Shown here: piece by piece, positions 5,791 to 8,676 of the stretch | How positions within the stretch are numbered: the first letter of the stretch is position 1 | Layout: each line of letters begins with the position of its first letter | Assembly: GCA_022561895.1 (NCBI GenBank) | Contig: JADFQH010000114.1 | Location: 1-8,676 of the forward strand | DNA from: Methanobacteriota archaeon | GTDB taxonomy: Archaea > Halobacteriota > Halobacteria > Halobacteriales > Halalkalicoccaceae | DNA length: 8,676 bases | Reading direction: 5' to 3' | Translations under genes and position numbers: made by a program | Notes under the pieces: generated by a model | What the model saw: only the letters and a program-made list of their open reading frames with translations | The model's database searches: none | Told to the model about the DNA's origin: nothing

Positions 5791-5847
5791 GCCTGCGCCA
5801 GTACCATCGCAGCTGGGACCGGCGATCGGGGTCGAATGCGAAGCTGA
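5791..5847 (+). pseudogene. Diverged second copy of the ROK kinase 3' end
   Basis: Beginning 2 nt after the ROK stop, these 57 bp read ACASTIAAGTGDRGRMRS-stop, against AIASAMTDGTGDRARIRR-stop in the gene: 11 of 18 residues and the stop agree, and 39 of 57 bases are identical without gaps. Many differences fall in third positions (GGT/GGC, ACT/ACC, ATA/ATG), so the copy looks like the end of a diverged homologue rather than a fresh tandem duplication. It is out of phase with the intact gene (offset 59 nt), so it cannot be a read-through extension. It is probably what remains of a replaced or deleted ROK allele. Confidence 0.55.
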
Positions 5848-5926
5848 ACACTATCCGGACAGCTATTCCTCACGATCTGTCACCGGAGGCGCACCATTCT
5901 CATAGCTGGAGCGCGTAGGATCGCCA
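5848..5926 (+). promoter_or_regulatory. Short intergenic region, promoter of the NifU-like gene
   Basis: Nothing codes here. A weak box TCTCATAG (about 5898-5905) is centred near 26 nt before the ATG at 5927, the spacing seen for other leaderless genes in this window. There is no Shine-Dalgarno at the expected distance. Confidence 0.35.
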
Positions 5927-6253
5927 ATGAGCACCCAAGCTGACGAGGAGGATCTCAAATCGAGAGTCGAGACGTGGCTCGTAAAGCAGATGCCGATCAT
6001 CCAGATGCACGGCGGGACGAGCGCCGTTCGGAAGGCAGAACCCGGCGGCGAGGTGATCATCGAACTCGGTGGGGGCTGTCGAGGCTGTGAGGTAAGCGCG
6101 ATTACTACTGGGAATATCGAGGCCGAGCTACTCCAGTGGCCCGAAATCGAGGAAATTACCGTCCGCGCGCCTGACGCCGGAGAGAGTTTCGGTGTGGATC
6201 AGCCGGAAAGCATCATGGGAATCGATCGATCGGAGGGCGGGCGCGGGTTCTGA
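5927..6253 (+). CDS. NifU C-terminal-domain (Nfu-type) iron-sulfur cluster protein
   Basis: The 108-residue protein is a stand-alone Nfu domain. An N-terminal helix with VETWLVKQMPIIQMHGG is followed by the strand GGEVIIELGGGC and the motif CRGC (Cys51, Cys54). In Nfu proteins such a CxxC holds a [4Fe-4S] cluster between two subunits for delivery to apoproteins. SAITTGNIEAELLQWPEIEEITV gives the following helix and last strand, and an acidic Gly-rich tail ends the protein. The length suits archaeal stand-alone Nfu proteins, which lack the IscU-like domain of full NifU. The partner apoprotein is unknown and no suf or isc gene is adjacent. The CxxC spacing and strand pattern make the family call solid; function as carrier rather than scaffold is inferred. 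Confidence 0.85.
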   Translation: MSTQADEEDLKSRVETWLVKQMPIIQMHGGTSAVRKAEPGGEVIIELGGGCRGCEVSAITTGNIEAELLQWPEIEEITVRAPDAGESFGVDQPESIMGIDRSEGGRGF

Positions 6254-6321
6254 TCACCCCAATTCAGAATTTTGAATCTTAATTCGATATACTGATACAG
6301 GAGAGGGCCGTAGCTACAGAT
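6254..6321 (+). promoter_or_regulatory. AT-rich promoter of the HTH/partner pair
   Basis: This is among the most AT-rich DNA in the window. ATATAC with TACTGATA (6286-6297) sits about 27-35 nt before the ATG at 6322 as TATA element. Just upstream, ATTCA (6262-6266) and TGAAT (6273-6277) form a short inverted repeat followed by TTAATT. Such a small dyad next to the TATA box is what an autoregulating HTH protein could bind. The site is suggestive only. Confidence 0.45.
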
Positions 6322-6819
6322 ATGGCCACGGACCACGCCGAAAAACTCAAACGAATTCGAGAGACTGCAATGACGGCGAGTGAGGCGAAAAACGCCGGAG
6401 AGATCGCACAGGCAGCAGGTGTCTCGCGGAACACGGCAGCGAAATACCTCTCGCAGCTTACCGAAGACGACGTTCTCATCGCCGAGACTCGGGGTCGAGA
6501 AACGGTCTATCGGGCTGATCCGGTCACACAGTATTTCCGCCAGCTCCGCGAACTCACGTCGAACCACTCGAAGGAGGCTCTCACGGGCGAACTGAGTGCA
6601 GTAAAGGAGGATATCGAGCGGTTCAAATCCGAGTACGATGTCGAGCGCGCGGACGAACTCCGCGCGACCGTCGGCGACGTCGGCACCGCCGAAGAACGAA
6701 CAAAGCGTCGCAACGACGCGGACGACTGGGAGTATTTCGACCATCAGCGCAAACTCATCCAACAGGCGCTCCAGCTCTACGAGGGGGTCGCAGAATCCCG
6801 CCGGAGCCTCCGAGCCTGA
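6322..6819 (+). CDS. Haloarchaeal HTH regulator (resembles DUF7342), first gene of a two-gene module
   Basis: The 165-residue product begins with a helix-turn-helix: KLKRIRETAMTASEAKNAGEIAQAAGVSRNTAAKYLSQLTEDD (about 8-50), where VSRNTAAKYLSQL is the recognition helix. A wing follows, IAETRGRETVYRADPVTQYFRQLREL. The second half is a long charged helix (EALTGELSAVKEDIERFKSEYDVE) that looks like a coiled-coil dimerisation arm, then DDWEYFDHQRKLIQQALQLYE. This architecture matches a haloarchaeal family I recall as DUF7342; I could not check the number. The stop TGA shares its A with the ATG of the next gene (TGATG), so the two are translationally coupled. By analogy with other compact HTH-first pairs it probably represses the operon and controls the partner. 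Confidence 0.72.
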   Translation: MATDHAEKLKRIRETAMTASEAKNAGEIAQAAGVSRNTAAKYLSQLTEDDVLIAETRGRETVYRADPVTQYFRQLRELTSNHSKEALTGELSAVKEDIERFKSEYDVERADELRATVGDVGTAEERTKRRNDADDWEYFDHQRKLIQQALQLYEGVAESRRSLRA

Positions 6820-7295
6820 TGGACGAAGACCGTTCCGGGTCGAAACCGGGGAACGCGAGACATCTCCACCGGTTCGAACTCCACAAGCGGGTTTCGAACC
6901 GTCTCAGACGAACTGACGGCGTTGTCGATGTTCGGAGTGAGCCAAGCCCGTTTCGCCCGACGAAACTCTTTGCGTCGGTCGATGGCAACGCGTTTGGTTC
7001 GGCCTGTCCGGACCGCGACCTCGAATTCGAATGGCGGCCACGAGCAGAGAGCACGGATCAGTTTCGCATTCAGTTCATTCCATCCGACGAGCCGTGGTCG
7101 TGTGGCTGGCATCAAGACGAAACCCATCCCGAACTTGGAGCTTGTCACTTCCAGATCGATCATCAAGACTGGGCCGAACCCAAGCGAACCGGCGTCGAGT
7201 TCGAGGACAGGCTACCGATGGCAGTCTTCGAGGCGTGTCTCGACGCGCTTCGAGAACACGGTTCGACTCCGGAATCAATTTTGGACGGAACGTGA
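6819..7295 (+). CDS. Uncharacterised haloarchaeal protein (resembles DUF7718), partner of the HTH gene
   Basis: The 158-residue protein has no recognised catalytic motif. After a disordered N-terminus come HRFELHKRVSNRLRRTDGVVDVRSEPSPF, a core with alternating strands (TKLFASVDGNAF, LEFEWRPRAES, FRIQFIPSDE), a Trp/His-rich segment WSCGWHQDETHPELGACHFQIDH (about 93-115), and a final helix MAVFEACLDALREH. The Cys/His/Trp cluster may bind a metal or form an active site, but that is a guess. The ATG overlaps the upstream stop by 1 nt. I recall homologues behind the same HTH family in many haloarchaea (DUF7718, number not verified). A toxin-like role is suggested by this fixed two-gene arrangement, not by any domain. 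Confidence 0.68.
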   Translation: MDEDRSGSKPGNARHLHRFELHKRVSNRLRRTDGVVDVRSEPSPFRPTKLFASVDGNAFGSACPDRDLEFEWRPRAESTDQFRIQFIPSDEPWSCGWHQDETHPELGACHFQIDHQDWAEPKRTGVEFEDRLPMAVFEACLDALREHGSTPESILDGT

Positions 7296-7313
7296 TGAAC
7301 ACATCCACCGCGC

Positions 7314-7319
7314 AAAAAA
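7314..7319 (-). terminator. T6 tract after sepF
   Basis: On the minus strand TTTTTT begins 3 nt after the sepF TAG stop. Oligo-T tracts are the main intrinsic termination signal in archaea. It lies in the 27-nt gap to the convergent HTH-partner gene, on whose mRNA it reads as A6 and would not terminate. Confidence 0.55.
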
Positions 7320-7322
7320 CAC

Positions 7323-7691
7323 CTACCGACCGAGCTTGTTTCGGTTGATCGCAACGTCCGTTGGCGCGACGATGATCTGGTCATCACCTTTTTGAACGAT
7401 GTCGCCGTTGACTTCGTGGGCGACCTGCCGGAGTTCATCGATGATGTGTTCGACCGTTCGGTCGCTGGTTCGCAGCCGGACGATATCCGCAACGACGATG
7501 TCACCATCGTAGACGGCGTCCTTGATGGCGATGAGATCGCGCTGGCCGTCGATCTCCGCGATATGTACCTGCGTGCCCGCCTCGTCGGGGGCCGCTTCGA
7601 TGTCGCCAACGTCGACTTCGACGTAGTCCTCGACGCTCCGCCCTCGGCGCTGGGTGCCCTGTTCGCCGAGGAGCTTGTCCATAAACCCCAT
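7323..7691 (-). CDS. sepF: SepF, archaeal cell-division protein (FtsZ membrane anchor)
   Basis: The 122-residue protein starts MGFMDKLLG, the short amphipathic helix that binds the membrane in SepF. A flexible acidic linker follows (about 10-40), then the SepF core: VHIAEIDGQRDLIAIKDAVYDGDIVVADIVRLR (42-74), a helix VEHIIDELRQVAHEVNGDIVQ (80-100) and the closing strand DDQIIVAPTDVAINR. In archaea that divide with FtsZ, SepF dimers tether FtsZ1/FtsZ2 filaments to the membrane at mid-cell. Length and order match the haloarchaeal protein. A minus-strand AACTATAC box (7721-7714), centred 26 nt upstream, supports leaderless transcription from this ATG. The gene is divergent from the DUF1028 gene; no other division gene is adjacent, so it appears monocistronic. 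Confidence 0.92.
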   Translation of the reverse strand: MGFMDKLLGEQGTQRRGRSVEDYVEVDVGDIEAAPDEAGTQVHIAEIDGQRDLIAIKDAVYDGDIVVADIVRLRTSDRTVEHIIDELRQVAHEVNGDIVQKGDDQIIVAPTDVAINRNKLGR

Positions 7692-7787
7692 AGGCGAGGG
7701 TCCGCCCCCGAGCGTATAGTTCTTGCGTCAGACGATTCGTATCGGATGACCACCCGGAGTTTTATGCGGACCCTGCGACCTCCGACC
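7692..7787. promoter_or_regulatory. Divergent promoter region of sepF and the DUF1028 gene
   Basis: Two TATA boxes face outward: GTATAGTT (7714-7721) for sepF on the minus strand and GTTTTATG (7759-7766) for the DUF1028 gene on the plus strand. Each is centred 26 nt from its ATG. The plus box also contains an in-frame ATG (7764), which cannot be the start if it is the TATA element; this decides the start at 7788. Confidence 0.65.
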
Positions 7788-8430
7788 ATGACGTTCAGCA
7801 TCTGCGTGCGCGAACGGTACGAGGACGAGCAAGGGGCAGAACAGCACCGCTTCGGCGTCGCCGTCACAACCCGCCTTCCAGGGGTGGGAACTCTCTGTCC
7901 GTTCGCGAGCGAGAACGGCGCGGTCGCGACCCAGAGTCTCGTCAACGTCGAATTAGGAAGGAAGGGCGTCGAGTATCTCGACGATGGACTGGCCGTCGAA
8001 GATAGTTTGCAAGCGCTTTTGAACGCCGACGAGGGAGCTGAGAACCGTCAACTGCACGGCGTGGATCGCGAGGGGACGTTCGTCTTTTCGGGCGCGGAGT
8101 GCAAAGACTGGTTCGGCCATCGCGAGGGCGAGAACTATACGGTGGCTGGCAATCTCCTCGTGGGTGAAACGGTGATCGAGGCAGTCGCAGCGACGTATGA
8201 AGAAGGCAAAAGAGATCGACCGCTCGCAGAACGGCTGATAGACGCGCTCGCAGCCGGACATGAAGAAGGCGGGGACAAACGCGAGGAGCTATCGATTCAG
8301 AGTGCAGCGCTCAACGTCGTCTCAAGCGAGGAGCACCCGTTAAAACGATTTTACAATGATCTGCGGGTCGATGCGACGGAGACGCCGATCGAAGATCTCG
8401 AAGAAACCTACGAACTCGCCCAGCGGGGTC
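7788..8430 (+). CDS. DUF1028 (NTN-hydrolase-like) protein, C-terminus lost at a chimeric join
   Basis: About 213 residues are native. The start MTFSICVRERYE, then FGVAVTTRLPGVGTLCPFASENGAVATQSLVNVELG (28-63), is the classic DUF1028 N-terminus. Next comes GVEYLDDGLAVEDSLQALLNAD, then GHREGENYTVAGNLLVG (about 114-130), LAERLIDALAAGHEEGGDKR and the final DLRVDATETPIEDLEETYELAQR. Members have the Ntn-hydrolase fold and are predicted amidohydrolases or peptidases, but none of the substrates is established to my knowledge. Only a few C-terminal residues should be missing, judging from the family length of about 220-240. After about 8427 the frame continues to the window edge in sequence unlike any DUF1028, because another gene begins in a different frame. 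Transcription is leaderless from the TATA box at 7759-7766. Confidence 0.83.
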
Positions 8431-8676
8431 CCGAAGCCGGTGCTCACGGCCCCGCCCAGCCTGCCCTGGGAAGCCTGGACCCAGGCCGCCCATGCCGACT
8501 ACCTGGCCAACCTCGCGCCACAGTCCCTGCCGGGCGAGATCGACATGCCGGCCATCATCGGCCTGCTGCAGCAGCATCTGCCGGCCGACACGGTGGTGAC
8601 CAACGGTGCCGGCAACTTTGCCAGCTGGGTGCATCGCTACTGGCGTTTCCAGGGGATTGCCAAGGGCGCCAAGACA
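8431..8676 (+). CDS. Thiamine-pyrophosphate enzyme (acetolactate-synthase-like), bacterial, internal fragment
   Basis: In the frame starting at 8434 the sequence gives KPVLTAPPSLPWEAW, then AAHADYLANLAPQSLPGEIDMPAIIGLLQQHLP, then ADTVVTNGAGNFASWVHRYWRFQG. This is the linker after the central domain plus the beginning of the TPP pyrimidine/pyrophosphate-binding catalytic domain of the acetolactate synthase/benzoylformate decarboxylase superfamily; NGAGNFASWVHRY is characteristic of proteobacterial members. The enzyme would use ThDP to decarboxylate a 2-keto acid and transfer the aldehyde. There is no start codon: the N-terminal ~350 residues are absent and the fragment is joined behind the DUF1028 gene in another frame. 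Codon use is strongly G/C-ending, unlike the GAT/GAA-rich core. I infer foreign DNA, probably from a betaproteobacterium. Confidence 0.75.

Noticed and set aside
6199..6762. Minus-strand frame of 187 codons with hydrophobic stretches
   Set aside because: Antisense to the HTH gene and the NifU-like 3' end; no promoter and no recognisable family.
7163..7945. Minus-strand frame of 260 codons
   Set aside because: Ser/Arg-rich shadow covering parts of three clearer genes (HTH partner, SepF in another frame, DUF1028).
1..8676. CRISPR array, tRNA, rRNA, transposase or integrase
   Set aside because: No regularly spaced repeats, cloverleaf-like segments, or DDE or tyrosine/serine recombinase motifs were found on either strand by eye.

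Overview
The core of this window (about 1255 to 8430) is haloarchaeal chromosome. It is GC-rich, its proteins are very acidic, and most genes have an AT-rich TATA-like box centred 26-30 nt before the start codon with no room for a leader or Shine-Dalgarno. This is the leaderless promoter layout of Halobacteria (clearest before the genes at 3299, 4593, 7691 and 7788). The genes are also haloarchaeal types: a winged-helix/PemK pair, a PRC-barrel protein with an acidic tail, archaeal SepF, and a haloarchaeal HTH plus partner pair. I do not name a genus.

Both ends look foreign to the core. From the left edge to about 1250 (minus strand) lies the C-terminal helicase half of a bacterial SNF2-like protein. 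It is joined in frame to the first ~65 codons of a haloarchaeal ADP-forming acyl-CoA synthetase, next to an 18-bp perfect palindrome. From about 8430 to the right edge lies the middle of a bacterial thiamine-pyrophosphate enzyme, joined out of frame to a nearly complete DUF1028 gene. Each join runs from the middle of one gene into the middle of another, so I read both as chimeric assembly or contamination joins first, and as biology only if reads span them.

Layout of the core: (1) 1255-1456 minus, start of the ADP-forming acyl-CoA synthetase, with an 11-bp perfect inverted repeat in its leader. (2) 1575-2522, a two-gene winged-helix/PemK toxin-antitoxin-like cassette on the minus strand, bracketed by two copies of the 3' end of the neighbouring SDR dehydrogenase gene; the distal copy is a 36-bp relic still ending in the same stop codon. 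(3) 2487-3745, divergent SDR dehydrogenase (minus) and UspA stress protein (plus). (4) 3742-4593 minus, PRC-barrel protein with a long acidic, repeat-bearing tail, overlapping the UspA gene at the stop codons. (5) 4814-5847, ROK-family sugar kinase, followed directly by a diverged second copy of its own last 19 codons. (6) 5927-6253, NifU-type Fe-S protein. (7) 6322-7295, a second two-gene HTH plus partner module overlapping by 1 nt. (8) 7323-7691 minus, SepF cell-division protein, divergent from the DUF1028 NTN-hydrolase-like gene.

The most interesting points are the gene 3'-end duplications (two in 7 kb, one of them flanking a toxin-antitoxin-like cassette) and the two compact HTH-plus-partner modules. 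They suggest that cassettes or allelic replacements enter this chromosome at the 3' ends of ordinary metabolic genes. No integrase, transposase, RNA gene or CRISPR array is visible.
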